Source: Gamarada debralockiae (taxonomy: Eukaryota; Ascomycota; Leotiomycetes; Helotiales; Hyphodiscaceae). Taken from it: a stretch of 64,000 nucleotides of DNA. This document shows positions 21,473 through 34,179 of this stretch, piece by piece; position 1 is the stretch's first letter; each line of letters begins with the position of its first letter. Both the position numbers and the translations under genes were made by a program. The stretch spans positions 62,001-126,000 of the forward strand of contig NXFV01000391.1 in assembly GCA_002803225.1 (NCBI GenBank). Direction: 5' to 3'. The notes below the pieces were generated by a model that saw only the letters and a program-made list of their open reading frames with translations, was not told the origin of the DNA and did not search any database.

Positions 21473-22600
21473 CTCCTACGCGCTTCGTGCCATTGTAAAG
21501 TGTCCAAATGCTCTGGTCAATGTCCTGGCGATCTCCAAAGGTGTAGGGAAATGGTGGGCCTTTGGAAATCGCCGAGGCAACAGCAGACTTGAGGAAGTCC
21601 ATGCCGAGATTGGGGGAGAGAAAACTATAATGTTGTTCAATAAAGAGAGCGAATTATTTTGAGAACGCCTTCTTGAATTTGATAGAGTAGCGTTGGTTCA
21701 AATCCCGGCCACCGTAGCCCCTCCAAATCAAAATCGCGAACTAGACAACGCGAGCTTCAATGACCTCTACTCTACACAAGTTAGGAATCCTCAATATCAG
21801 AAGTCTTAGGCCCCTGAACCGATCTTGGGGATTCATATTCACAACTTGCACTTCCAAGACTTCGATTCTTCACCTGCCTACCATCCTTTGATATGTCAAG
21901 CCCACCGTAACAACAACATCCTCGATTCTTCTCGATCTATCGCGTCCCGAAATCATGCCTGCTCCTCAACCATGAACGTCCTCCTCCACCAAGTTTTCCA
22001 CGCAAAATGACCAGCTTCACCACAAACAAGATGGACGCCCTGTTTACTGCTAATGTACGTCAACCAAATTTCTTTCATTTCAATCCCAATCGCGTCGATG
22101 ATGAACATTTGGTAAAAGGTCCGACTGCTTCAATGACTTTTCTGGTATTGGTCGAAACCCATTATCTCTGGTATTCATGCTTAGGACAATTTCTCATTCA
22201 ATCCTTGTGGTTGCTTGGGCAATCCTTCAATACAGGCAAGACTGTTCTCACAGAAGTCAGTGAGATCATCAGTGAAATTGCTGGATACATCTATGTCGTT
22301 TGACACTACCGCTATCAGGAGTTACGCGCCTTCTTGCTCCAGGACGCGTTACCAAAGGCTGCGGTGGACAATACACTTGTTCGTCGATGCCAGAGAGTGA
22401 ATCATTGAGGACTTGTTTTGAGTTATTCGAGGCAGGTACTGTGAGAGGTGTGCAGCGATGCGAAGCCGCTAAGTCTGCAGATTGACGACCCTATGAAACT
22501 GAAAAGACCTGAGACGCTTTACACATTTCCCAAGAATGGCCATCTATGTAGATTGCACATTTACTAACAGGTGACCTAGAAGCAAAATCGCGGGCTGGAC
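21473..22600. promoter_or_regulatory. divergent spacer SCY1 / PHD gene
   Basis: 1.1 kb between the divergent starts of SCY1 (minus) and the PHD-finger gene (plus), so it should hold both promoters. A TTTACTAACAG motif just before the PHD start (22560-22570) looks like an intron 3' end, hinting at a 5'-UTR intron. Frames of 60-98 codons here have no motif. A tRNA B-box-like string near 21696 was rejected. Confidence 0.4.
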
Positions 22601-24560
22601 ATGACTCTCGACGATTCTAGCTCAGTGACTTCAAAGTCATCAGCAAGCCACTCAGGGAAGTGCAAGCGATGCGGAGAGCTTGAGAGTCTCCCTTCGAAGC
22701 CACTTGTCAAATGTCCATCCTGTCACAAGAAACGATGGCACTCGTATTGTCATCAGCCGCCGGTCGATGCAAGGTACGTTTATCGTTCCCGAATCTTGAA
22801 TGTCAAAGTAGTAGCATTTGAGTGATTGGATTTTACCGATTTCATGCATTTGAATGATTGCTGACTGTATGTTAGAAATATCCCCAAAGATTGGAAGTGT
22901 AAGGCTTGTGTCACGGATATGACTGCAGCTCCAGGACCCTCTCTTACCTCTGTTCCGTCAAAAGGGTCGTCAGCCCCACCTCCAAGCCTCCCGTCAGAAT
23001 CTTCAATCAATATGAGTGCAAGGCTCTGCAAAGAGCCTGGCTGTAACAACCCCATCTTCCAGAACACAATACAATTCTGCCAGATTCATAAGATCCAGCA
23101 ACAATACCAAAACGCTACTGCCAAGAAGCCAGGAACATTAATTGCAGCCCCTGGATATAAGCCTATCAAGAAGAAGAACTTATACAACTTCAAGCTGGAC
23201 GATGATATGAAACAGCTGAAGCGAAAGCGGGCTGCTCCTGCCAAACGAAGCGTTAGCTATAGTGACACTGGAACACCTGCATTTGATACCTCAATTACAG
23301 CAACTCAGCCACAGAAACCTCAGCAACAAGGACCAAGGCTTTCAGCAGTCTCCGATGCACTTTCTGGCAAGGTAACTCTGGAACGGACGTCCGAGCAGAG
23401 AGGAAAGCAATCCAACCTTCTGGCTGGAGTAGGCAGTGATCGGAGTCTGATCGAGGAAGACTTCGACATCTCACTGGGATCAGCGAGTATGACCGAATCT
23501 CCCATCGATGCCATGAATGCAGACTGGGAAGGAGATTATCTTATGTAAGACGCCGCGCCGAAAAGATTTATATTAAATGCCAGCTGCTGATCAAATCAAC
23601 AGACCTCATTCTGCACGCAGAACCCCACAATCAACTGGGAAGCGCCCTAGTGCATCGCCCGAATACTCGCCTCCTCCACCGGTACCGCCTGATGAGCTCA
23701 ACAGTTTGTGGCCAGAGCAAGATCGTGACGACAGCCCAGGATCACAAATAAACCAGGAGCTACGAGCAATAGTAGACCGACCGGAGACTCTCAACGGCAC
23801 AGACCGAGATTTGATTCAGCCTGGTTCCATGGATGAGGACATGGTCGCGGCTGATCACAAGGACGAGGAAATGCCTGATGTGGCTGCCATTGCAACCGTC
23901 AACGAGACTCTGCTTTTACCAAATGCTCCATCCTCACAGCAAGTTCTGTTCCCCCTAACATCACCAGCCCTAGCTTCAATTTCGTCTTCTACCACTCCGG
24001 ATGAGGATGTTATTCTCGATGCCGATGCGACTTCCGAAGACCTCGATCTCAAAATACAGCAGTCTCTCGAAACAAAGCGAAGACAGAAAGCCGCGACATT
24101 CGATACCAGCGAGCTCGACTCCTTCCTCGCGAAGCAAGCAGAACCCGAGCCCGAAATCCAACCGACTCCGCAAGAACTTGCCAAAACACAATTATGGGGC
24201 CATATTAATCCTACTGTGGTATGGCCGAAGGAAACCTCAGAAGAGTGGTATGATGAGAAGCGGCGAGAGATTGACGCCCGTGGAGGACGAAAGGCAAATT
24301 TCGGCAAGCTCCTGACTGCGCAGGTGCGCAAAGAGAGGGCGGACAGGAAATGGCATATTCATCAAAATAGTGCGGCTGTGAAGGGAGAGATAATGGCAGA
24401 AACGGCAAGACATATGGAAGAGCTCTTTGGTATCAAGGTTGACGATCTTGTTCCAGGCGTAAGGAATGGGCAGCTGGTGATGATCGAAAAGCCGATGGAC
24501 GAGAACGGAAACGGGAGGAAGAAGAGGAAGACTGCTTTGAAAGTTTATCCTGTTCTCTGA
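22601..24560 (+). CDS. PHD-finger protein
   Basis: A 599-residue nuclear-type protein in three exons: 22601-22773, 22876-23544, 23603-24560. Residues ~20-70 form a PHD-like zinc finger with the ligand order CKRC, CPSC, H-SYC and CKAC; intron 1 (22774-22875) falls between the HxxC and last CxxC pairs. A second Cys/His patch (LCKEPGCNNPIFQNTIQFCQ, then IH) follows near residue 100. The centre is disordered and acidic. The C-terminal ~130 residues look folded (AKTQLWGHINPTVVWPKETS, EEWYDEKRREIDARGGRKAN, RHMEELFGIKVDDLVPGVRN) and end with a basic stretch (GNGRKKRKTALK) that may be a nuclear-localisation signal. PHD fingers usually read histone H3 tails, but the ligand and complex here are unknown. 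Skipping the intron at 23545-23602 would end the protein at residue ~281, so splicing there matters. Confidence 0.8.
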
Positions 24561-25601
24561 CGATGCTTGAGAATCATGGAAAGAAAGGCCGTTCAGCGGA
24601 GGTTTTGCGTTTTGTTGTTACTCATTGATACCCCCTTGGCCAAGCCCAATATGGAGGAGCAGATAGCATTGGCAGAAATGATGATCAATCATTCTCTATG
24701 AACCAAACTCCGTAACTACTGATACAATACTTCTTCTCCACACCCTTGACGTACTTCAAATGCTAAAATCAGCGAATGAACTAAGCCAACGTGAACCTCG
24801 ACTTCAATCCCGCATCGCCTTGCCTCGCAGCAAGCGATGCGAAGCCGACAAGAGTTTCGCCGGCAACAAAACAATTAATTCAAAATAATTACAAAAAAAA
24901 TTTGTATTCAGTAGCCAAGCTGTCTCGTCATCAGTTGTAGGAAGGTGGGGAATACTTACTTGTCGTATTGTAGTTGTGATCGTAATTGTAGTTGTCGCTT
25001 AGAACACACTTCCTCACAGGGGGAACTCTTTCTAACATGATAAGATAATATAAGTTTGTAGGTATTAAATTGTCGAAGTACCTGTACCAGGCTCGCAATG
25101 GCGAATGTTTCGAAGATGAAGAAGAAGCTGCAGAAATTTCAACACGGTCCTGCCCTCTTAACGATTTCTCGTTGATCCCTGAGAAGTTGCTAATTTCTGA
25201 GAGAGAGTGAAGGAGGATGAGATCTGCTTGACTACTGGATGTTTGTTAGAGAAGTTTTCTATATTGGAAATGATAAGAGTGGTAAGGAAGCGAGGGGGTG
25301 TGCGGGGGGAGGGCTCTCTATTCGAAGGGGCGTGATGAGCGCGATGAAGAGGGTGAGTCGGAAGGGAAGCGCACGAAGAGTTGAGAGGGATGACGGAAGG
25401 CATGCATATGAGCAGCAAAGGAAGAAGAGCAGTTATGCAGCTTGTGAAGAGCTCAATTTGAGGAGTGAGCTATCTTAATATCTGATTGGGAGCAGCATTT
25501 CAAACAGGAGCATAGTATCAAAAACAAGCAAAGAGCAACAACTAAGCAACGGGATTGTTTAAAACGCCTTTATCTTTAACTTTTGGTATACTCATTACAA
25601 T
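24561..25601. other. intergenic, convergent PHD / Aco2
   Basis: About 1 kb of 3' flanks of two convergent genes. Frames of 79-86 codons at 25158-25478 overlap antisense and look like chance. Repeats of TTGTAGTTGTGATCGTAATT type near 24965. Nothing else seen. Confidence 0.4.
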
Positions 25602-28073
25602 CTAAGATCTCTTCATCTTAGCCAGCAAATTCAAAGCGCTCCCCGCAAGGACGAATCTACACTGATCCTCACTCAGCGTATGCTTCGTCTTGATGATTAC
25701 CTCCTCTCCACTGCTATGCTTCTTAACCGCCAGTCGCACTTCTCCCTTGCCGCCAGCTTGCAACATATCGTACAATCCCACCGTAGAAACTTCATCACAT
25801 GCATCAATCTTCGCGTAATCCTCTCCATGTGCGAAAGTCAATGGGACAACACCTTGTTTCTTCAGATTCGTCTCGTGAATGCGAGCGAAGGACTTGGCGA
25901 GGATGACTCGGCCACCTAGATAGCGGGGTTGGAGAGCAGCGTGCTCACGAGCAGAGCCTTCGCCGTAGTTGTCTTCTGCTACGACGAGCCATTCGAGACC
26001 TTGATCCTTCCATTTTTGAGCAAGCTCAGGGATGCCGGATGTGCTGCCATCGACATCGTAAGCAACGTTGGTTTCGCCTGTAGCGGCGTTGACAGCACCG
26101 ATTAGAGTGTTGGTTGAGATATTAGGAAGATGACCTTTGTATTTCAACCAGGGTCCTGCGGCAGAGATCGTATCTGTAGTGCATTTTCCGGCGACTTTGT
26201 AGAGCACACGGAGACCTTTGAGGTCGTGTGTAGGGAAAGGAGCGAAGGGTTCCAGGAGCGCAAGACGGTCGGAGGTAGGGGAGACGACAACGGGGGTGGA
26301 TGGGGATGGAGCGGCAGATGTGGGGAGGAATGCCGGGTTTCCTTCTTCGAAACCCGAGGCTGGGAGCTCGGCGCCTGTCGGTGGAGAGAATCGGAATTCT
26401 TGGCCTGTTGGAGTAGTGATGCTGTCTGTCAGGGGGTTGAAAGTCGTGGTTCCGGCATATGACATCGCGGTGACGATTTCGGGGGAGGCGAGAAAATTCA
26501 TGGTTTCCGGGTTGCCGTCATTGCGGCCTCGGAAGTTGCGGTTGTAGGATGTGAAGATTGCGTTCCCATCCCCTTTGGAGATTCCGTCGGTTCGTTTCCA
26601 CTGCCCAATGCAAGGTCCGCAAGCATTTGCGAGGACAATTCCGCCGGCTTCTTCGAATGTAGATAATGTGGAGTCTCTTTCGAGAGTGGCACGAATCTGT
26701 TCACTGCCTGGGGTGACAAAGAAGTCGGTCGCTGGCTTCAAGCCTGCAGCTGATGCTTGCTTGACAAGATCCTCTGCACGAGCCATATCTTGGTAAGAGC
26801 TGTTTGTGCAACTGCCGATCAGACCTGCAGATACCTTCTCTGGCCACTGGTTCGTCTTAATCGCCTTGGAGAATAAAGAAAGAGGAGTTGACAAGTCGGG
26901 TGTGAATGGTCCATTGACATGTGGCTCCAGAGTAGAGAGATCAATCGTAATGAGCTCGTCATATTGGGCACCCTCATCAGCCCGTAACAGATTATTCAGT
27001 GAGGGTGTTGAAGCAATAGTTTCAGCTTGCAGCGCAATAGATGATCGGTGTGTCGATTCAAGGTATGGGATATGTCGTGTTGAGAATGGGAAGAGAGATG
27101 TCGTGGCGCCAACTTCAGCGCCCATGTTGCAAATGGTAGCCATTCCCGTACAGCTCAAAGAGTCAACTCCAGGTCCATGGTACTCAATAATGAATCCAGT
27201 TCCTCCACGAACAGTCAGCTTTCCTGCAAGATGCAGAATAACGTCCTTTGGAGAAGCCCATCCACTCAATTGACCCTCGAGCCTAACACCAAAAACTTTT
27301 GGAGCCTTAAGTTCCCATGGCGCATCCACCAGAGCATCAACCGCATCAGCGCCACCAACACCAATTGCAATAGCTCCGAGTCCACCTGCATTTGGAGTAT
27401 GGCTGTCTGTGCCGAGAAGTAACAAGCCAGGCGCAGCATAGTTCTCCAACACAGTTTGATGAATAATACCAGCTCCAGGAGGCCAGAATTCAATGCCGTA
27501 TTTCTTTGCCGCAGATTCCAAGAAATCGAAAACTTCCTTATTTCCCTTGATCGATTCTGGCAGATCAACATCGGCACCTCTCTCTCCAACAATCATATGG
27601 TCACAGTGTATGCTCGCCGGAACCGCAGTCGAAGGAAGATTGCAAGTCATGAATTGTAATAATGCCATTTGTGCTGACGCATCTTGCATGGCCACTCTGT
27701 CTGGCTTGAGCTTAAGGTTCGCATTGCCTCTGATATTGAGCCCATTGTCCGTATTTGAAAGAAGTGCCTCCTCTGGGTTGTCCAGATGTGAATACACGAT
27801 CTTCTCCGCTAATGTAAGTGGTCTCGAAGATCCTAAAATTCGGCGCACTTCGTGGAGTCTCTTAAGAAGCTTGGGGTAAGGTGGTGTTCGCGATTCGATG
27901 TCTGGTTTGTAGGAGGAGGTAGTGACTGTCGCAAGAGTTCGTCCGCATCTTGGTCTCAGGAGAGTTGCTGGGTTTGAGCTCTGTTTTCAAAGTCAATTAA
28001 CGGCAGATAGTTTTCTGAAAGGAGAAATTACCCGTAGAGCAGACCTGCTATTTGCCAAGAGCCCAGTCCTCAT
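25602..28073 (-). CDS. mitochondrial aconitase family, Aco2/homoaconitase type
   Basis: An 806-residue aconitase-superfamily [4Fe-4S] hydro-lyase. Exon 1 (28073-28032) encodes MRTGLLANSRSALR and exon 2 (27980-25602) the rest; together the first ~40 residues form an Arg/Ser-rich, acid-poor mitochondrial presequence. Cluster-binding cysteines are visible in GLIGSCTNSSYQDMAR (one, near residue 400) and ANACGPCIGQWKR (two). Substrate-site motifs include TCNLPSTAVPASIHCDHMI, GTDSHTPNAGGLGAIAIGVG and the C-terminal swivelling domain (NYGEGSAREHAALQPRYLGG). The sequence style (SYKPDIESRTPPYPKLLKRL at the N-terminus, the Ala/Pro linker before the C-terminal domain) fits the fungal Aco2 group rather than canonical Aco1. 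In yeast and Aspergillus, Aco2-type proteins contribute to homocitrate-to-homoaconitate conversion in lysine synthesis, so that role is likely but inferred. Confidence 0.88.
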
Positions 28074-30221
28074 GTTGATGAGCAGATTTCGACCGTCTGG
28101 GGGAAAATGTTCGAAGAAATCTTCTATTGACTTGCGATGTCGGCATATCGGCCGCTTTAAAGAGCTGCTGACCTTGAGCAGACACTGATTGGCTGTGGGC
28201 ACGGACCATCCCGCAGATAGACTTCAGATTGAGGCCTTTCTCTAACCCTTCCCTCCTAACTTGATCTTGTAGACCTGCCAGCAGCCAGCCATGTCCTTCC
28301 CAGGCTTGCTTCGTTGTAGATGTAGCCAAAGTTGTGTATTTCTGCAACCAAAAGCACCCCTGGAAGGGTAGCAAATTCGTCGTGCAGCTCACCTATGTCA
28401 AAATCTCTGAACCCCTTTTCAGTAATGGTAAAGAATGCCTGACTGGACATCGTACACATTGCCCTTAAACATAGCCTAAAGACCAGTCTCCTCTCCTCAA
28501 AATCGCTCAAAGGCCAGTGCAGCTACAGAGCCCCTGGAATAAAATAACTAAATATTCTTCAGTCAATGGTCCTACTCAGTCCCATCAGCATGGTTCTTTG
28601 CATACATGGCTCTGGCTCTCGTTGAAAGCACTGTGAACCAAAGTGCTACCTCAACTGCTTAGGGGTAAAAAAAAACTAGGTATGATTATGGTGGGAATGG
28701 TGTTACGATGTTCCCCTTGAATACAGTGAATTTATTCCCTCTCCTATTGTACAAGAGCCCCGCCCTCTCTTATGACAGTCCCAAATATCGTCACCCATGG
28801 CTCCTTAAACTCAAAAGGGAATATTCTCTTGCCAGAAAGTGCTGGGAAGCTGGATCTGTCCTAGCTTGCGGTGTTTTCTGAATTCATTCCCTGAATTGTC
28901 TTCCTGGAGATTGCGATTCTCTCCTTTCGGCCGGTGAAAGCCCAACAGCTGAAGCAGACCATGGACTTAACTGTTCTAATCGTAGAGGGGAAGTCAGGAC
29001 CCAGATATGGTATTGCCAAGCTCAGAGGGTGTGCCATTCATGTCTGAGGAGTCTCTGTGACTTGTCGCGTAATTATCCGTAATTCAGAGACCGTTTTCCT
29101 AGATGATCACATCCTGAAGCACAACGTAGTCAGTAGCTGGTCTTTGAAGAAGGGGTTGCTCATAGCTTTAAAGCCATATGAAGGTGGGTGGCCGTAGTCC
29201 CAGGAGCCTCAATCGCTCTCTCAATCCGAGTGTTGAGCTCCGAGGCATATCCAAGGCGGCTGTAGGTGTTCCATTGCTCTATCATCAACCACTGAAATAG
29301 GTGAAGGATTGATATTTCGAATCCCAATCACTGCGGCATTTTTGAGTCGTTTTACACCTTCCGCAAGTAATTGGATTTATGAAGCGCGTGGCAGCCGACA
29401 TCTGGGTCGACTGTTCTGATAAGCCTTGAAATCGGGCAGGCATGCTTCGCTAAAACCTCCTTCATTATTGCTTCCTTCTCTACACAAACCTGTACACAAA
29501 TACCCTCGCCCTGATCACCTCGTCTTTAATCCTATAACCTCTTCCAATAATCAATAAATCCATAATCCTTGACTGCCACACCTCAATTTAGGCTTGCCTG
29601 GAGCAAGATACACCGTTTGCAGTCAAGTCAAACTCTGGTATGCCTGATTCCTCCACAACCTCTCCTTCCTTCACCCTTTCGATTGCTCCCTCTCCCCAAG
29701 CTCCTTCTTCCCTCGACCGAATAAATCTTCTAACAATAATCAATTACTACAGCCGCGAACTCCATATCAACTCAGGAAGGACTACCTTCGATTCACCAAT
29801 CTTCATACAGCGTGGAAGGTTGTCCAGACCTAGGATCTACAGTCGCGTCGCTGATTTTGGTATGTTTACTTCGCCGGCTACTCCCCAAAAGACCACAATC
29901 TACAATAATTTCCATCTTCGAGACTTCCTTCCCACTTTAAACATGGTCACATATCTCCAAATTTCGATATCCAACTCGGAAGCTAGACCTGTGTTTATAC
30001 ATATCATTGCTGTTGTCAACACTCCGTCATCGCTTGCTCGTCGCGTCCCTTCCTCTCTCAAACTACCCGAACCTTCTCATACCACCTCTTCACTCTCAAT
30101 GTGAACTCTTACTCCCATCTCTACTCTCTTAATCGATATTACTCGGGTCAATCAAGGCAACCAACTGACAAATCTTCTCTGGCTTCAGATCCACACGCGA
30201 TAAACATCCACAATCTTCAAC
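28074..30221. other. divergent spacer Aco2 / orphan gene
   Basis: 2.1 kb between the divergent Aco2 and orphan genes. The right-hand ~700 bp (29450-30221) is C/T-rich with many short ATG frames, including a Ser/Pro/Thr-rich frame of 154 codons at 29640-30104. That looks like a long fungal 5' leader of the downstream gene rather than a protein gene. Nothing is recognised at 28510-29450. Confidence 0.4.
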
Positions 30222-33200
30222 ATGGAGAACCAAAACCAGGACAATGTCTCGGGCCCGCCAAAAGAGAAAGAGAGAACCGCCGAACAACTAGCAAGTATCC
30301 ATGCTGCCATGATGGAGGAGTTAGGAGTTGGTCGTAAGGATACACTCGTAAGTTTCAGAACCGTCCTGTTCTCCGAATCATTGAGAGACTTTGAGCGATT
30401 TAGAATATGCCTTACATTCTTGTTAATCCTTGCTAATACTATACTTTCCAAACCGTTGAATCGATGTGAGTTGCTGACTTCCCGCTACAGCCCCTCGAAG
30501 ACAGACGTTATAACGGCCATGTCCCCCAAACCAAGCCTATTCAACCCAAAGTACCCACAAATGCAGGAGTTGCTCGGTGGCATAGTAAGTTTTGATGTTT
30601 CTTGTACCTGTTTCTATACTATAAACGTCCCAGATATCTAATTCATTAATTAGACATAGAGTTCGACGACGTCGATGAAGCGACTGAGCAGCTTGACAAT
30701 ATTGCAGATGGCCAACTATATCGACTTCGACGTGGTGCTTTCTCTGGACCTAGTCATGCTCCTTCAGGTCGAGGTGGCCACTCATCCAGGAATACTTTTC
30801 GTGGCGGACGTAGTGGCACTCCAGCCAGAGGTTATCCAGCCAAAGGTGGCAGAGGTGGCCCTTCTTCCGGTTTTACTAGTGGGGGAAGAGAGTCATCGTC
30901 TGGAAATGCAGGACCAAATGCTGTATCTTCATCTAGGTATGCTCTTTTTCTCGCCACAATCATTCATTTGGGTTGAATAACTAATTAACTTTCAAAACAG
31001 TACTCTTGCTACATTTTTCAACGATGCTAGAAGTGGAATCAACAACCATGCCCGTATTGAGAAGGCAATTGCAATTCTCAAAGGAACTCCAAGAGCTGCA
31101 CCTCCCTCAGACGAGAACCAACCACAAACTTTGTCCAAGCCACCTCGTTACGGTGGTGGTCTCGTAAGCCCTGAAGACTTTGTGAACGCCATGGGTTTGA
31201 AGGCACGTGCTGGAAATGTACCTACACCTGCATCAACTTCTAAGCTGGAACCTAAGCCGACTCCGCTGCCTTCTCAGCCCCCTTCCTCGATCGATGGAGC
31301 AGTTTCAGGGATTGGTCAAGCTTCGACTACGCTGCCTTCTCAACCCACGTCCTCAATCGTTGGAGGGGCTTCGGGAATTGCTCGAGCTCCGGCACCAGCT
31401 TTTGTAAACAGAAGCACTGGTCTAGCCGCCTCGCGTTGGGTAACTCAACAGACAGCAGCTACTTCTTCGGCCAGACCTTCGTTCAGTGCGAGTTTAGTGT
31501 CTACCTCGGGCGCTTCTGTTGCCTCGACTCCTACTCTGGCTGCTTCGAGTCCAGGACTAGTAGTGTCTAATCCAGCTGCCGCAATCTCCACCCCAGCACT
31601 GGGATTCAATGCTTCAACCGCATTGAATCATTTAAATGCGTCGGTTGCGTCTTCTCATGCTGCTCCAGTTCGACCCACTTCGTCGGTCTCAATGTCCGCT
31701 GTCAATGTACCAGACATTGCGAACAATTCGCCTAAACCAGTAGTCCGACCAGTTCCTTCGTCCCAAACTCCCTTTTCCAATGCGCCAGCTGAGGTGGCCA
31801 ATTCCCTCACACCAGCTGTCGGACTAGATTCATCAAGTCCAAGCTTCAATGTTTCAGCGACTTTCAACAATTCTGGAGCCACAACGGCAACGATTCTTTC
31901 TGGTAGAGGTGTTCTCATCGAAAAACCTGTGAAGGTTAACAAGAACGGAGGTGTTGATAAACTTGCAAAGGCCAGACTGAAGAGGCTGGAATCCATCACT
32001 CTCGAACTTGAAGTGTAAGTAATTTCACCTCCTAGAATGTGCCTTGTAATGGTTCATATCTTTTGAATGTTTCATAAATCGGATCAGCTAACACTGCCGG
32101 AGGGGAAATCTTGTCTTGCTCTATCAGCCTATCTCGGGAAGCGTCTCTTTCACCTCTACTACTTCTACAATTATCAATTTCTTCGTGGAATCTGATATTT
32201 ACAAGGTCACGTTTCGGTTCCCTCATGAAGCATCAGCCTTTGAGCAGCTCTTGCCGGCTCAGCTTAAGAAAACTTCAGGCCAATCCCCAGAACAGGAAGC
32301 TCCAGCGGCGGATCCATCTGCTATCAGTGCTCCCGCGGCAGGTTCCCGTCCAGTTCTCAATGTTTCGGAAGACGTGAACGGTTCATCGGCATTTACTGTC
32401 CAGGCTCCCGATGCCGCCGTTGCCCGATCAGTTCCCGATTTGCCAACAGAGATGAACTATTCAGCGACTCCTACTACCGCCGCTGTTGCTGTTGCCCGAT
32501 CAGTTCTCAATGTACCGGAACATATGAACGATTTTTCGGTAGCTACTTTCGACGGCCCCACGAAGGTTACCCGGCCAGTTCCCAATGTCTCAGAAGAGAT
32601 GAACGATTCACCTCTCATTGATTTCTCTGAGGACATCCCCCAAGAAGATTCTCCACTGCCCCAAGGCGGCTCTGCTCTGGAGGATTTGGCCTTTTTGGAT
32701 AAAGATCCCTTGGTAGTGGGTATTCTTAACCAGCTGAACGCGGCCGCTGGTGGTTCATTCTTGAACTATAATACTGGAGCATCGGCAGAGAAATTGTTGG
32801 CCAGGGTCGAGAATTATGTCAGCGCTTACTTGAGAACCAGCAGCATATTCAGATATTTGCCGGAAAATGTCAGAGCTTTCTATACGAAGGAAACCAGCCG
32901 AGGAGTTATCGAGGCTGCGCATGAAGCCCTGGAATCCAAGGCCACCGAGGTAGAGACAGTACTGAAGACTAAAGATGATCCTTCTAACTTTGAGGCCGCA
33001 ATCAATGACGAGGCTTCCACGCCCGACAGCAATGGCTCACAACAAGTGAACGATTCTCAGCAGGCGGACAAGCCTCAGCTGGTGAACGATCATCCAAAGA
33101 TGCGCAAGTACTCTGTCCAGGAGCTGTTTGGCTTGCGTGGCAACGCATCAACCGTCAAGGAAGAGCTGATCTCGCGAACAGAGCAGCTCAAGGTCGACGG

Positions 33201-34179
33201 AAAGGTGTCCAAATCAACCACCCGCACGCCCTCAAGAGTCGAGATAGCTTCTAAATTTGCACGCAAGCCATACCAAGCAGTGTTTCAGGGCCAAGGCTCT
33301 TGGGATTTGAGGCCAGCGACTTCCAAAGTGGCAGCGGGTCCATCTACGCTGCAAAAGCCTCAACCATTGCCGCAAGTCACCTCGAAGGCTCCGACGCCGA
33401 ACAAGCCGAGTGAATACGCCAAAGCTGATCATACGCAGTCTTCTATCGGTCAAAAGAAGGCTACCCAAGCTCAATGGAAGAGCAATCATCACCCTGCAGC
33501 TTCTAAAGATCTCACCAGACTGACAAGTGCATTCTCAGATCTTAAGATCGTGGCTGCTAGTCAATCTCCCACGGTTACCGTCTCAAGCCCGAGTCTGGAT
33601 GTTGGTCAACCTGTGCAAAATCAGCCAACTTTAAAGCCTACTAAGGATGTTGGTTCAGCTGCGTCGGCTGAGCTTTCTAACCATCACAAGACTATTCTGG
33701 AGACTAGCAACAAAAAGGAAGACATGGCTAGGGCTAAGGTTACTGGATTGAGCGCCTCAAAATGGTCCCAGCCTTCTCCCTTGCCTTTATTTCCTACTAC
33801 TCTGCAGCCTCTGCAAGCTGCCCAGTACGCCCCCATATACCGCAAGGTACTAATTCCCGATATTAATAATCCTGGCAGAATGCAAGCTATTAGCGGTTTG
33901 GAAGTCATTGACACGATTCCAGTCGTGGCACATCAACTGGTATCTCCGCCTAGATATCAAGAAAACCTTGGGTTCCAGAGCTTCCCTCCTCGACCAAATA
34001 TGCTCGATCACCGTACGTCAAATGCCTCTTCTACTGCTTCGGACTTCAAGCCTGAGCTCAAGCGCATTCCGACATCTCCGCCAGATTCTTCGAGACCACC
34101 TCTTTCCCCGCGTAAGGCCAACATTCAAGCAACTCTCCAAGAAAGACTCCATCGAAGCCTTGCGGAGCGACGCACTTAG
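30222..34179 (+). CDS. orphan 1197-residue low-complexity protein
   Basis: Five exons give one 1197-residue protein: 30222-30347, 30491-30584, 30654-30936, 31001-32014, 32103-34179. I do not recognise the family. The N-terminus (MENQNQDNVSGPPKEKERTA) precedes an RG/GG-rich patch in exon 3 (GRGGHSSRNTFRGGRSGTPA) of the kind found in RNA-binding proteins. A conserved-looking segment follows (STLATFFNDARSGINNHARI, EKAIAILKG). Exon 4 continues as a Ser/Ala/Pro/Thr-rich tract. A compact stretch around residues 490-560 (QPISGSVSFTSTTSTIINFF, VESDIYKVTFRFP) looks like a folded beta-rich domain. The C-terminal half is disordered with a putative helical region near residues 710-770 (LLARVENYVSAYLRTSSIFR). 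The exon 3 acceptor could be 30654 or 30660, and the exon 5 acceptor (GCTAAC...CCGGAG) is the only one tested that keeps phase and a good branch distance. Function is unknown. Confidence 0.7.

Noticed and set aside
21690..21720. tRNA B-box-like GGTTCAAATCCC
   Set aside because: The T-arm does not pair and no matching A box or acceptor stem lies upstream, so it is a chance match.
22007..22303. 98-codon plus-strand frame upstream of the PHD gene
   Set aside because: No motif; lies in the divergent spacer and is probably leader or chance.
26130..27879. Several 80-155 codon plus-strand frames antisense to Aco2
   Set aside because: They are antisense shadows of a long conserved coding exon.
29640..30104. 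154-codon Ser/Pro-rich plus-strand frame
   Set aside because: Sits in C/T-rich leader-like sequence upstream of the orphan gene, where low-complexity frames arise easily; no motif.
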